Assembly (NCBI RefSeq): GCF_001598215.1
Contig: NZ_BCXJ01000010.1
Span: forward strand, 1-49,737
Source: Shouchella clausii
Lineage (GTDB): Bacteria; Bacillota; Bacilli; Bacillales; Bacillaceae_D
DNA length: 49,737 nucleotides
Direction of reading: 5' to 3'
Both the position numbers and the translations under genes were made by a program. The notes under the pieces were generated by a model that saw only the letters and a list, made by a program, of their open reading frames with translations, ran no database searches and was not told where the DNA came from. This document shows positions 41,412-49,650 of the stretch, in pieces; the stretch's first letter is position 1; each line of letters starts with the position of its first letter.

Positions 41412-42422
41412 TGTTCTCCGCAAAAGAATAAGCGTAAAATCATCACGTAATACAAAATCTTGGATTTTTACAAGTTCCTCATAAACGCGGTTCACGGTTT
41501 CTTGTGCGGATAAATGCATGTATTTACGAATTAATTTCGTTATCTCTTCCCGCTCAATAAATTCGTCGCCAATGCGGCATTCTGTTACGCCGTCGGACAA
41601 GAGCACAATAAAATCACCTACATCCAAGTGGCGTGTATATTCTTTATAATTTGTTTGCCGAGACACGCCTAATACGAGCCCTTTGGCATGCAATTCTTCA
41701 AAGGCGTCGTTCGCCACGCTGTAAAAAAAGCCTGGCTCGTGTCCCGCACCTGAGTAGTGGAAATCACCCGTCGTTCTGTTATAATACCCGTACATCATCG
41801 TAATAAACATGCTGTCTCCGACGTTTTGGGCAACAACACGGTTTAAATTTTCAAGTAAAAGCGAAGGTTGGAGTTGCTGTTCTGATGGCAAACTGTCCAT
41901 CGCATATTTGATCATAGACATGCAAAGAGCCGCTGGCACGCCTTTGCCAATGATATCGGCAATTGCCATGCCCAGCCCTTTGTCATCCTCGTGCACATAA
42001 TGGTAATAATCGCCGCTCATTTTCTTTGCTGGTTCACAAACAACACCGACATCGAGAAAATCCGTTTTTGGCTTTTCTTGCGGGAGAAGGGTCTGCTGCA
42101 TATTGGCTGCGACGTCAATTTCTGACTCAAGTTCTTGCTGTCGGTTTCTCAAAATTTGATGTTCTTGATAAGCGAGCCCGTACCCCATCATGACTTCCAA
42201 TAGGAGAACAAATGAATCTTGAACTTGCTCGTCCATTTGCGGGAACATTTCTGTCAACACCTTAAAATGGATGCTGACAAATTCTTCAGGCGAAATTTTT
42301 TGCTCCAACAAAAACTTGCTCACTTTTTGCGCCTCGTAGAGACTTTGTTCAGATTTGTGTTCCAAAAAGTCTTTCAAGATGCGCTTATAAGAAAGCTGTA
42401 ATTTATAGTCTACAACAGACAT
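41406..42422 (-). CDS. rsbU: RsbU, PP2C-type phosphatase activated by RsbT
   Basis: 338 residues. The N-terminal helical domain (about 1-110, YKLQLSYKRILKDFLEHKSEQSLYE) binds RsbT, and the C-terminal PPM/SpoIIE domain shows QTLLPQ, KKMSGDYYHY, GMAIADIIGKGVPAAL, HYSGAGHEPGFF, DFIVLLSDGVTE and DDFTLILLR with the metal-binding aspartates. It dephosphorylates RsbV under environmental stress. Stop codon lies in the sigma-B -35 box. Confidence 0.95.
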   Translation of the reverse strand: MSVVDYKLQLSYKRILKDFLEHKSEQSLYEAQKVSKFLLEQKISPEEFVSIHFKVLTEMFPQMDEQVQDSFVLLLEVMMGYGLAYQEHQILRNRQQELESEIDVAANMQQTLLPQEKPKTDFLDVGVVCEPAKKMSGDYYHYVHEDDKGLGMAIADIIGKGVPAALCMSMIKYAMDSLPSEQQLQPSLLLENLNRVVAQNVGDSMFITMMYGYYNRTTGDFHYSGAGHEPGFFYSVANDAFEELHAKGLVLGVSRQTNYKEYTRHLDVGDFIVLLSDGVTECRIGDEFIEREEITKLIRKYMHLSAQETVNRVYEELVKIQDFVLRDDFTLILLRRTV

Positions 42423-42854
42423 CTATCTCACATGCCCCCTCACTTGGGCCCATTTTGTTGCCGTGATCGTTGTTCCTACGCCTATTTCTGAATCAATTGT
42501 AAATTCATCCATAAGCCTTTTCACGCCAGGCAAACCTGCCCCTAGGCCGCTGGAGGTAGTAAATCCGTCTACCATCACTTGCCGTATATCTTGAATGCCA
42601 GGGCCGTCATCTTTAGCAATCACACGAATGCCTTTGATTACCTCGAGCTTGGAGGGCTTTTCCACCAATTCAAGGCGAATTTCTCCCCGTTTCGCATATA
42701 AATAAATGTTTCTTGCAAGTTCAGAAATGGCTGTCGTGATCCGAGCTTGATCTACACTGCCAAAGCCTATTTGGCGTGAAAGGTCGCGCCCTGCCTGCCT
42801 AGCAGCGACGATCCCCCATTCATTTTTTACTTCCACACAGGATTGGATATCCAT
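42423..42854 (-). CDS. rsbT: RsbT, serine/threonine kinase of the stressosome
   Basis: 143 residues, GHKL kinase: ITTAISELARNIYLYAKRG (N box), VIAKDDGPGI (G1), and TSSGLGAGLPGVKRLMDEF (G2). It is held by RsbR/RsbS; on stress it phosphorylates them, is released, and activates RsbU. Its stop is followed directly by the rsbU start. Confidence 0.95.
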   Translation of the reverse strand: MDIQSCVEVKNEWGIVAARQAGRDLSRQIGFGSVDQARITTAISELARNIYLYAKRGEIRLELVEKPSKLEVIKGIRVIAKDDGPGIQDIRQVMVDGFTTSSGLGAGLPGVKRLMDEFTIDSEIGVGTTITATKWAQVRGHVR

Positions 42855-42856
42855 CT

Positions 42857-43213
42857 CTAACCCTCCAATTCCTGTTGCAAGCTTGCGAGTCCCTGTTCAA
42901 GATCTAACGCGGTTGAAACACCTTCTAATTTGATTCCCATATCAATTAATGTAATCGCGACAGCAGGACGAATGCCGGTCAATACGACACGAGCCCCCAT
43001 CAAATTGGACATGTCGACAACATCGCCAAGCACTTTGGCAATGAACGAGTCAATCATATCGACACTTGTCAAATCGATAACGACTCCCTTTGAACCTTCT
43101 TCGTGGATTTTTTTAAGCAGATCCTCCTGGAATTGGAGGGCTGTTTGATCATCTAACTCAATTTGGATGCTGATTAACAAATATTGATTGAGCTTGAGAA
43201 TCGGAATCCTCAT
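42857..43213 (-). CDS. rsbS: RsbS, stressosome scaffold
   Basis: 118 residues starting [22 protein letters not shown], with GGGAGGGGG ahead. STAS domain with the conserved [12 protein letters not shown]; Ser56 corresponds to Ser59 of B. subtilis RsbS, the RsbT target. Very high identity to the family by eye. It co-assembles with RsbR into the stressosome and sequesters RsbT. Confidence 0.95.
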   Translation of the reverse strand: MRIPILKLNQYLLISIQIELDDQTALQFQEDLLKKIHEEGSKGVVIDLTSVDMIDSFIAKVLGDVVDMSNLMGARVVLTGIRPAVAITLIDMGIKLEGVSTALDLEQGLASLQQELEG

Positions 43214-43230
43214 TGCATTTCCCCCTCCCA

Positions 43231-44049
43231 TCATAAATCTACTACTTTCTTTCCTGTCATTTCTAAAGCCAACACAACCCCTTTGCGAAGCGTACTCTGC
43301 GTTGGAAATCTAGCCAGGTCAATGCCCAAGTTGACAATTGTCTGGGCAATTTCAGGGCGAATGCCTACTAATACAGCCTTCGCTCCAATTAAACGGACAG
43401 CTTCGGAAGCTTCAATGATATGCTGGGCAACCATTGTATCGACAACCGGGACACCTGTAATATCAATCAAAACAACTTTTGACCGGTGTTCAATCACACC
43501 TTCAAGCAAATTTTCCATAATCAATTTTGCCCTCGCTGTGTCAATCGTTCCGATTAGTGGCATCACGGTGATCCCTTCAAAAACAGGAATCAGCGGAGCG
43601 GACAATTCTAACAGCGAAAGCTTCTGCATTTCGATCGTACGTTCCCAATTCCCTGCATAGTCGTTTACAATTCGATCCGTCCGTTCATCGATCCATTCAT
43701 TTAATTCAGCTAACATTTCCACAGCCTGACTTTCTCTTAAATCAGACGCTAAAACCAACCTTTGGCATACTTTCCTAAACAAATGCATCGATTTTGAAAA
43801 TAAGATAAGTGAACCGCCATTTTGAATAAAACGGTCGACTTGCTCCTTTAATTCCGTGTAATAACTGTCTTTATGTCCTTCAGCCGTAGACAGCACCAAT
43901 TCCATAAGTTTTTTGTTCGTATGTTCAAACGCCTCGTCAGGTAGCATTTGCAAATCGCTATCTGAACGAAGCTTAACCCATTCTTTTCCCCATTCTTCGA
44001 TAAGTTTTGCTCGATTTTTTAATAGATAAGAAGCAATAAACGATTGCAT
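43231..44049 (-). CDS. rsbR: RsbR (RsbRA), stressosome sensor
   Basis: 272 residues. Residues 1-140 are the non-haem globin-like sensory domain, and 150-270 the STAS domain. Both RsbT phosphorylation sites are conserved at the same numbers as in B. subtilis: Thr171 ([11 protein letters not shown]) and Thr205 (VVDTMVAQ). First gene of the eight-gene operon, with its own sigma-A-like promoter at 44086. AAAGGGGAAGG precedes the ATG. Confidence 0.95.
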   Translation of the reverse strand: MQSFIASYLLKNRAKLIEEWGKEWVKLRSDSDLQMLPDEAFEHTNKKLMELVLSTAEGHKDSYYTELKEQVDRFIQNGGSLILFSKSMHLFRKVCQRLVLASDLRESQAVEMLAELNEWIDERTDRIVNDYAGNWERTIEMQKLSLLELSAPLIPVFEGITVMPLIGTIDTARAKLIMENLLEGVIEHRSKVVLIDITGVPVVDTMVAQHIIEASEAVRLIGAKAVLVGIRPEIAQTIVNLGIDLARFPTQSTLRKGVVLALEMTGKKVVDL

Positions 44050-44085
44050 AGCCTTCCCCTTTCACCCTGTATTTCTCTTATTGCT

Positions 44086-44114
44086 ATTATTTCACGAGTC
44101 GACATCGCATGCAA
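44086..44114 (-). promoter_or_regulatory. Likely sigma-A promoter of the rsb operon
   Basis: TTGCAT (44109-44114), 17-bp spacer, AATAAT (44086-44091) on the minus strand, about 40 bp ahead of rsbR. Confidence 0.55.
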
Positions 44115-44200
44115 AGATTAATCGTGTTCAGCGATCGTTTTTCTCCGTGTTTAACAATTCCACATTTTAAGGAATCGTACTTATAAATGGCAAATAAAAA

Positions 44201-44272
44201 ACCCTGTACGAGTGCTGCCCCCAAGTTAGAGTTAAAAATCTAACCTTTTAGGGTCACTACCATGTACAGGGT
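44201..44272 (-). terminator. ndoA terminator hairpin carrying an IS-end-like insertion
   Basis: Outer arms ACCCTGTAC (44201-44209) and GTACAGGGT (44264-44272), with A-run at 44194-44200 giving the minus-strand T-run. The loop is filled by a 50-bp segment (44213-44262) that forms its own hairpin CCCCCAAGTTAGA/TCTAACCTTTTAGGG and resembles the left end of the IS element at 49651. The original terminator probably had a short loop. Confidence 0.65.
44213..44262. mobile_element. Solo IS150-like (IS3 family) end fragment
   Basis: TGCTGCCCCCAAGTTAGAG...AAAAATCTAA is closely related to TGCTGCACCCCAAATGTTAGAG...AAAAATCTAG at the right edge of the window. No transposase is present, so it is a remnant or a non-autonomous short copy. 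It sits exactly between the two arms of a terminator. Confidence 0.55.
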
Positions 44273-44342
44273 ATTGCATAAAAAAAGATTCGTGATGCAC
44301 ACCAATGAGATGGTTGCCATCCTCTTTTTTATACTCAAATGG

Positions 44343-44693
44343 TTAAAAATCAATTAATCCCAAACTAATCGTGAGTGCCTTGTCAACAGACCGCATCATT
44401 TTCTCGTCAAGATGGGTAATTTTATCTGTCAGTCGCTGTTTGTCAATGGTGCGTACTTGCTCAAGAAGAATGACCGAATCTCGGTCGAACCCATATTTGC
44501 TTGCATTGATTTCCACGTGTGTTGGGAGTTTTGCTTTTTGGATTTGGGCTGTAATGGCTGCTACGATCACTGTCGGGCTAAATCGGTTACCGATATTATT
44601 TTGTATGATGAGTACAGGCCTGACCCCACCTTGTTCTGAACCGACCACGGGGGAGAGATCTGCAAAATACACATCGCCGCGTTTGACTATCAC
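44343..44693 (-). CDS. ndoA: EndoA/NdoA (MazF-type) endoribonuclease toxin
   Basis: 116 residues from [34 protein letters not shown], nearly the B. subtilis NdoA start. The MazF fold residues are conserved ([56 protein letters not shown]). It cleaves single-stranded mRNA at UACAU sites in B. subtilis and is held by the antitoxin encoded just upstream, overlapping its start by a few bases. Confidence 0.94.
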   Translation of the reverse strand: MIVKRGDVYFADLSPVVGSEQGGVRPVLIIQNNIGNRFSPTVIVAAITAQIQKAKLPTHVEINASKYGFDRDSVILLEQVRTIDKQRLTDKITHLDEKMMRSVDKALTISLGLIDF

Positions 44694-44697
44694 ATCG

Positions 44698-44889
44698 CTA
44701 CACCCCACTAACGAGACGCGTCAGCGTATGATTCGCTTCCTCCTCAGCAAGAAAGGCTTCTGATGCAATTGTAAGATTAATTTTCGCCATCTCCATATAG
44801 CCTTGTTGCATTGACTCACGAATTTCAGCTTTTAGTTTTGCACGCTTATTGCTGTTTTCTTCGTTGTCCCACTTTTCCTGCTCAAGCAC
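44698..44889 (-). CDS. ndoAI: NdoAI-like antitoxin lacking the ribbon-helix-helix domain
   Basis: About 63 residues from the GTG at 44889, with GAGGTGG upstream. The C-terminal half matches Ndo[38 protein letters not shown], the toxin-binding tail. The N-terminal RHH DNA-binding domain of about 45 residues (B. subtilis MSESSARTEMKISLPENL...) is missing; in its place is a short charged segment [21 protein letters not shown]. No trace of the RHH coding sequence is seen in the 140 bp upstream. Without it, dimerisation and autorepression should change. Confidence 0.85.
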   Translation of the reverse strand: MLEQEKWDNEENSNKRAKLKAEIRESMQQGYMEMAKINLTIASEAFLAEEEANHTLTRLVSGV

Positions 44890-44977
44890 AGCATCCACCT
44901 CATTTAATCAGTGTAAGGCCTATTTAGGCAATTCATTTCTACGTCCGACCATTCGCCGCAAGTTATACATCATTTAT

Positions 44978-45006
44978 CATAGCATTGCCAATCGCTCTTT
45001 GCAAAG
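44978..45006 (-). promoter_or_regulatory. Sigma-A promoter of ndoAI-ndoA
   Basis: On the minus strand TTGCAA, 17-bp spacer, TATGAT, about 90 bp ahead of the antitoxin start. The long leader contains a 16-codon upstream frame without a ribosome site. Confidence 0.5.
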
Positions 45007-45040
45007 CTCTTTTTCAAAATCTTGCTTTGCTATTTAGCCA

Positions 45041-46273
45041 TTATCCATTCTGTTGGTCATTTTTCCCTTGCTCTTCTATTTTATGCATAACCCTTGATTC
45101 TATTTGCACAGATTGATATTTGCCGTTTTTCACGTAAACACGGGGCAAGCGAGGATTGAGCATACAGGCAGCTTCATAATTAATCGTATCAAGCCGCTTC
45201 GCGACGTCATCAAGCTCAATTTGTTCTTGGGCGTCTTTGCCTACAAGAGTAACAGTCGTTCCATTTGGCACTGGCTCAGGAAGTTCAATCATGCATTGGT
45301 CCATACAAATTCTCCCTGCAAAGCGCGCTTTTTGCCCATTGACAAGTGCATACCCGCCTTTCGTGCTGTTTTGCCTTGCCCAGCCATCGGCATAGCCGAT
45401 TGGCAATGTCGCAATCCATGTTGGTGCTTCTGCTTGATAAGTAGCTCCGTAACTGACGGCGTCCCCTTTTTGAATAAGCTTCGTGAAAACTGTTTTTGTT
45501 TTTAGCGATAAGGCTGGAACGAGCTTAAATGGCAGCGCTTGTTTTATTTCTAATGAAGGGGTAAGTCCATACATGGAAATGCCAAAACGCACCATATTGT
45601 ACATATCGCCTGGATAGCGCATGCTCGCTGCGCTATTGCCAGTGTGAATGAACGGAATCGACACCTTTGCTTCTTCCAATTTGTCGACACATGCTGCAAA
45701 TCGTTCTTGTTGTTTTCGGTAATACGCATGATCGAGCTCATCGGCAGTGGCAAAATGGGTAAACAGCCCTTCAACAACACCTATTTTTTGTGCAGCACAA
45801 ACAACGGCGATCGTTTTTTCAACCGTTTGTTGGCCTAGGCGGCCCATGCCCGTGTCCATTTTGACATGGATACGGAGCGGATCGTTTAATGTTTTTGCCA
45901 GAAAACGTGTAGCCTCTTCTAGCCATTCCTGCTCAAATACAGTCACCGAGATCCCCTCAGAGCGGGCAAGCTCTGCATTTTCTGGGCGTGTTTTGCCAAG
46001 GACAAGGATTGGCGCCTGAATGCCTGCCTTTCTAAGTTCCAATGCTTCGTCTAATAAAGCCACGCCAAGAAAGGTCGCTCCGGCAGCAAGCGCCTCCTTA
46101 GCAACGGCTATAGCCCCGTGGCCATAGCCGTTCGCTTTCACCACTGCCATAATGGCGACATCGCGGCCTTGGCCGCTATAAAAGCGCGCTAGCGACGAAA
46201 CATTGCTTGAAATAGCATCCAAATCAACCTCAACCCATGTATCCCTAAAGAAAGGGAGTGCCGTTCGATCCAT
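45041..46273 (-). CDS. alr: Alanine racemase
   Basis: 410 residues, fold type III PLP enzyme. PLP lysine is Lys46 in VVKANGYGHGA, and the catalytic Tyr lies in VSYGATYQ near 280. RFGISMYGL and the C-terminal LDTINYEAACMLNPRLPRVY are typical. It makes D-alanine for peptidoglycan. The C terminus is 20-30 residues longer than most, with a charged tail ending in KIEEQGKNDQQNG. CTGGAGGTAATTAG precedes the ATG. Confidence 0.97.
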   Translation of the reverse strand: MDRTALPFFRDTWVEVDLDAISSNVSSLARFYSGQGRDVAIMAVVKANGYGHGAIAVAKEALAAGATFLGVALLDEALELRKAGIQAPILVLGKTRPENAELARSEGISVTVFEQEWLEEATRFLAKTLNDPLRIHVKMDTGMGRLGQQTVEKTIAVVCAAQKIGVVEGLFTHFATADELDHAYYRKQQERFAACVDKLEEAKVSIPFIHTGNSAASMRYPGDMYNMVRFGISMYGLTPSLEIKQALPFKLVPALSLKTKTVFTKLIQKGDAVSYGATYQAEAPTWIATLPIGYADGWARQNSTKGGYALVNGQKARFAGRICMDQCMIELPEPVPNGTTVTLVGKDAQEQIELDDVAKRLDTINYEAACMLNPRLPRVYVKNGKYQSVQIESRVMHKIEEQGKNDQQNG

Positions 46274-46334
46274 CTAATTACCTCCAGGACAGTTAAGTTC
46301 TTATCCTAGTATAAAAGCTCATTGGAAAATTGTC

Positions 46335-46361
46335 GAACGGTGTTCTTTGGCAACACCGTTC
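46335..46361 (-). other. Perfect 10-bp hairpin in the alr leader
   Basis: GAACGGTGTT-CTTTGGC-AACACCGTTC. It lies between the lipoprotein terminator and alr, about 60 bp ahead of alr, without a T-run. It could stabilise the alr mRNA 5' end or mark a regulatory site. Confidence 0.4.
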
Positions 46362-46374
46362 CTTTGCATATGCT

Positions 46375-46402
46375 AAAAAAGCCACGAGTTCCCTCGCGGC
46401 TT
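46375..46402 (-). terminator. Terminator after the YdcC-like lipoprotein gene
   Basis: GCCGCGAG/TCGTGGC hairpin followed by TTTTTT on the minus strand. Confidence 0.85.
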
Positions 46403-46541
46403 CAGACTGTAGACAAACGCTCGCACCCTTCGATGCTTTCCTCGTTCACATGCTTTTTCATAGGCAAGAAACTTGTTGCTCACACGTCTTTTCCCATCTT
46501 TACTCGGTTTCGCGCCTCGGCTGACAAGCGTCTTCTCTCAG

Positions 46542-47564
46542 TTACTTTTCGGTCGTGGCGTAAACAGAGCGGGCAACATCCGCCATCTCTTCTTCTGATA
46601 AGCTCTCTGAAATCAGGGAGTAGTCGATGCCCTCATGAGACCACATAATGCGGTCAGCCGATTGGATTCCAATCGTAAAACCAAGGTCAACTGGATCTCC
46701 CTTCACTAAATTTAAAGGCGCTGTTGTCGCTGGGACGATCGTGCTCTTCTCTTGTATCAGTGTGAAAGGTTTATCGCCAGAATACTGTTGCACATAAGCT
46801 GTGCGCTCGCCTGTTTCGACAGTCTCCAATTTAGGCTCACTGTCGACTCCATCCGGGATAAACATCGGGTAGCGAATCGAAATTTCCTCCTCTTCTTCAG
46901 GAGTAGCCATTGTCGGTTCGGACATTTGCGCGCCATCCATTGTTTTTTCTGTATTAAAGTCCTCATTCGACAGCTCTGGATTTTTCTCGAATTCAGTAAA
47001 CGTCAAGTCCACTAACACATTGTTGTCAGCATCCATAATCTTTACGGAAACAGGCGCTAAATCTTTTTTATTCAACCGAATTTCTTGGCTGTTTAAGTTT
47101 TTGTTTTGATACGTTGTCGCTGTTTTAAAGACATAATGGTTTTCGTCTTGTGAAAACATGACATCAGCGTCAAGGCTAATATCCTTTAAAAGCGATTCAT
47201 ATAGATAAGCTTGACTGCTCGTTTTTGGCCAATCGCTTTGGAAACGGAATGTTTTGTTTAGCGCTGGCGTCAAAACAAACACGCCGTCATCATTTTTTAA
47301 AATGATTTGGCTTTGTTCGTTTTTCGCATTTTTTAAATCAACTTTGTAATAAGCGTTATCTTTTTGCCACACTTCTACATCATACGTCTGCGGTTCTTGG
47401 CCGGTTTCCAGTACCATCGTCGCTTTTGATTTGTAGCTCTCCGTATTTTCTAGAGCCTCTTCTACGTCATTTAAAACATCCTCTTGCGATTTCTCTCCAC
47501 ATGCTGCCAATACGACTACCATTAGGACAGCAACCATGGCCAGCCATGATTTCGTCTTCTTCAT
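46542..47564 (-). CDS. ydcC: YdcC-like sporulation lipoprotein (LolA-like fold)
   Basis: 340 residues starting MKKTKSWLAMVAVLMVVVLA, a lipoprotein signal with lipobox LAAC and Cys22 as the lipidated residue. The body matches the YdcC/outer membrane lipoprotein-sorting-like pattern: beta-rich repeats such as KATMVLETGQEPQTYDVEVWQKDNAYYKV and QEIRLNKKDLAPVSVKIMDADNNVLVDLTF. The gene lies at the same position as B. subtilis ydcC between acpS and alr, which is sigma-E controlled. The function is unknown; it would be anchored at the outer face of the membrane. GTG 12 bp upstream is a possible start. Confidence 0.87.
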   Translation of the reverse strand: MKKTKSWLAMVAVLMVVVLAACGEKSQEDVLNDVEEALENTESYKSKATMVLETGQEPQTYDVEVWQKDNAYYKVDLKNAKNEQSQIILKNDDGVFVLTPALNKTFRFQSDWPKTSSQAYLYESLLKDISLDADVMFSQDENHYVFKTATTYQNKNLNSQEIRLNKKDLAPVSVKIMDADNNVLVDLTFTEFEKNPELSNEDFNTEKTMDGAQMSEPTMATPEEEEEISIRYPMFIPDGVDSEPKLETVETGERTAYVQQYSGDKPFTLIQEKSTIVPATTAPLNLVKGDPVDLGFTIGIQSADRIMWSHEGIDYSLISESLSEEEMADVARSVYATTEK

Positions 47565-47683
47565 GCCTACCTTCACCCCTTCGGCTCACTTTAGGCATGG
47601 ACGGCGAGTCCATTGCCCTGTTGCTGTAAACTATATGAGCCGAATGGCGTCAATATGCAGACGAGTATTGACAAGTAGCATTT

Positions 47684-48037
47684 TTATGTTTCAATGACGA
47701 CTTGTGCAGCAGCGTAATCTTTTGAGTGTGTAATGGAAAGATGGACACGGGCGCCGTCGTCGGTCACCACAATATACGGCTTCCCACTGCCTTCAGTGCG
47801 GATTTCAATATCATGCCAAGAAAGGCCGGCGCCAATTCCAGTCCCTTTCGCTTTCGCAAAAGCTTCCTTTGCAGCAAAGCGGCCAGCCAAATATTCGATT
47901 TGGCGGTTCAGCGCCAGCTGTGCCATTTGCTCTTGTTCATAGGAAGTCAACACTCGTGCCGGGAAACGAGGCTGTCTCACAAAAACAGCCTCAATTCGTT
48001 TTAGTTCAATCAAATCAATGCCAATGCCGACAATCAT
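47684..48037 (-). CDS. acpS: Holo-acyl carrier protein synthase AcpS
   Basis: 118 residues starting MIVGIGIDLIELKRIEAVF, with Mg-binding Asp9, then FAAKEAFAKAKGTGIGAG (Glu and Lys of the CoA site) and the C-terminal HLSITHSKDYAAAQVVIE. It transfers the 4'-phosphopantetheine group from CoA to ACP. GGTGGTG precedes the start. Divergent from the rhomboid gene with about 120 bp between them. Confidence 0.96.
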   Translation of the reverse strand: MIVGIGIDLIELKRIEAVFVRQPRFPARVLTSYEQEQMAQLALNRQIEYLAGRFAAKEAFAKAKGTGIGAGLSWHDIEIRTEGSGKPYIVVTDDGARVHLSITHSKDYAAAQVVIET

Positions 48038-48160
48038 TTGCACACCACCTGTTTATCATTCTGTCCGGTTATGCGGCACAAGGCGCAAGCTGCTATAATG
48101 AGACTAATTCATGATGGCCAAACGCCTTATACTGCTAATTACCTAAAAAGGGGGACTCCC

Positions 48161-48922
48161 ATGTTTTATCGCAACGAAACCTTTTCGAGCTATATTCGCA
48201 ACTACCCTGTCATCACCACCATTATAGCGGCCAATGTGATCGTCTATTTCCTTTTCCTCATTATACCTTACGGGAGCTGGCTTCACTATTCTGGGATGGG
48301 ATGGAATGCAGCGATTCTTGCTGGCGAGTACTGGCGCCTCGTAACGCCGATCTTTTTGCATGGCGGACTGTTCCATTTGTTTTCAAACATGTTCGCTTTG
48401 CTCATTTTCGCTCCTGCACTTGAAGTGATGCTTGGAAAAATAAAATTCGCAACCATTTATCTCATTTCAGGCGTCTTGGCAAACGTGGCCACTTTGTTTT
48501 TGGAATCACCAAGCTATACCCATGTCGGTGCGTCAGGCTCCATCTTTGGCTTATTTGGCATCTTTTTGTTTATGTACCTTTACCGTAAAGATTTAATGGA
48601 TAGCCAATCGGGGCAAACGATTATTCCGATCATTGTTATTTCTGTGATCATGACTTTTGTCGGTGCCCATATTAATATTTTCGCCCACTTATTCGGACTG
48701 TTATTTGGCTTCCTACTAGCACCTTCCTTTCTAAAAGGGGCGCGTCCTTTTTATAGCCTCCAAACGACCAGCCGTGTTCGCCGTGCTTATTTTGACGACG
48801 ATGAAATCCAGTTTAATCCTCAGCGCTGGAAACGTGCTAATAGCAATCGGAAACTGAAAAAAGTGTTATGGTTGCTTGTAGCGATTATTGCCATTATTTT
48901 ATTGGGAACGATTCAGTTATAA
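48161..48922 (+). CDS. Rhomboid family intramembrane serine protease
   Basis: 253 residues starting MFYRNETFSSYIRNYPVITT after AAGGGGGAC; 41 extra in-frame upstream codons are unlikely. Six or seven TM helices. The catalytic dyad is Ser125 (GASGSIFGLFG) and His176 (FAHLFGLLFG), and Asn in HLFSNMFAL near 76 forms the oxyanion hole. Positions fit GlpG-type rhomboids. Equivalent to B. subtilis YdcA, whose substrate is unknown. A basic tail of about 60 residues is cytoplasmic, with a last TM segment. Confidence 0.93.
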   Translation: MFYRNETFSSYIRNYPVITTIIAANVIVYFLFLIIPYGSWLHYSGMGWNAAILAGEYWRLVTPIFLHGGLFHLFSNMFALLIFAPALEVMLGKIKFATIYLISGVLANVATLFLESPSYTHVGASGSIFGLFGIFLFMYLYRKDLMDSQSGQTIIPIIVISVIMTFVGAHINIFAHLFGLLFGFLLAPSFLKGARPFYSLQTTSRVRRAYFDDDEIQFNPQRWKRANSNRKLKKVLWLLVAIIAIILLGTIQL

Positions 48923-49029
48923 GGGGCTTTGCGCCTTTAAACGCTCATCACACATCACCCGGCATAGCGATACGTTTGTCCGCATAGGATGGAAGAAAGC
49001 TTGGCTACTGAGTGGGTGAGGGTGATAGG

Positions 49030-49638
49030 GTGATAAAAGGACTTCGTTATGTCATTGTGTTGCTTGCAGGCTGTTTGCTAATTAGCCTTGGAATTAACTT
49101 ATTTTTTGTTTCCTACCATTTGCTTGACGGCGGCATTATTGGCGTCGGATTGATCGCCCATTACATCTGGGACTTTCCAGTTGGGATGACCATCATTGTG
49201 GTCAGTATTCCCATTTACATTATTGCTTGGATGTACTATAGGCCGTTTTTTTACAACTCACTGGTAGGCGTTATTGTTTCTTCCTTAATGATCGATTACT
49301 TTGCCGCTTTTATACCGGCTACTCCCCTTTTGCCTCCACTTCCTAGCGCCATTATTGGTGGCCTGATGCTCGGAGTAGGCGCCGGTATTATGTTTCTCCT
49401 AGATATTAGCACTGGGGGCTTTGACTTGTTGGCACAGATGATTGCTGCTAAAACAAAATGGAATGTCGGTGTCTTAATTGTCGGTTTTGATTTAGGAGCA
49501 GTCGTAGCTGGCATTCCCATTGTGACACACGATGAGATCATTTTATCGGCTATTGCCGTCATTGGTACTGGCTTTGCTACCACTGTTATTACAGCTCTTG
49601 GCGGCGTGAATGGCCATGGCAGCATGTCGGCGAAATAA
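49030..49638 (+). CDS. YitT-family membrane protein, short form
   Basis: About 202 residues from GTG, with TGAGGGTGATAGG ahead. Five to six TM helices match the YitT N-terminal domain: LLAGCLLISLGINLFFVSYHLLDGGIIGVGLIAHY and GGLMLGVGAGIMFLLDISTGGFDLLAQMIA. The C-terminal DUF2179 cytoplasmic domain of typical YitT/YqfU proteins (280-290 residues) is absent, so this is the short, membrane-only form. The function is unknown. The gene ends 12 bp before the IS element. Confidence 0.85.
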   Translation: MIKGLRYVIVLLAGCLLISLGINLFFVSYHLLDGGIIGVGLIAHYIWDFPVGMTIIVVSIPIYIIAWMYYRPFFYNSLVGVIVSSLMIDYFAAFIPATPLLPPLPSAIIGGLMLGVGAGIMFLLDISTGGFDLLAQMIAAKTKWNVGVLIVGFDLGAVVAGIPIVTHDEIILSAIAVIGTGFATTVITALGGVNGHGSMSAK

Positions 49639-49650
49639 AAAGCCGTCGCA

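Noticed and set aside
42930-43660. Long plus-strand frames opposite rsbS and rsbR
   Set aside because: They are antisense to well-conserved rsb genes and show the low-complexity Ser/Thr/Ile composition typical of reverse-frame shadows.
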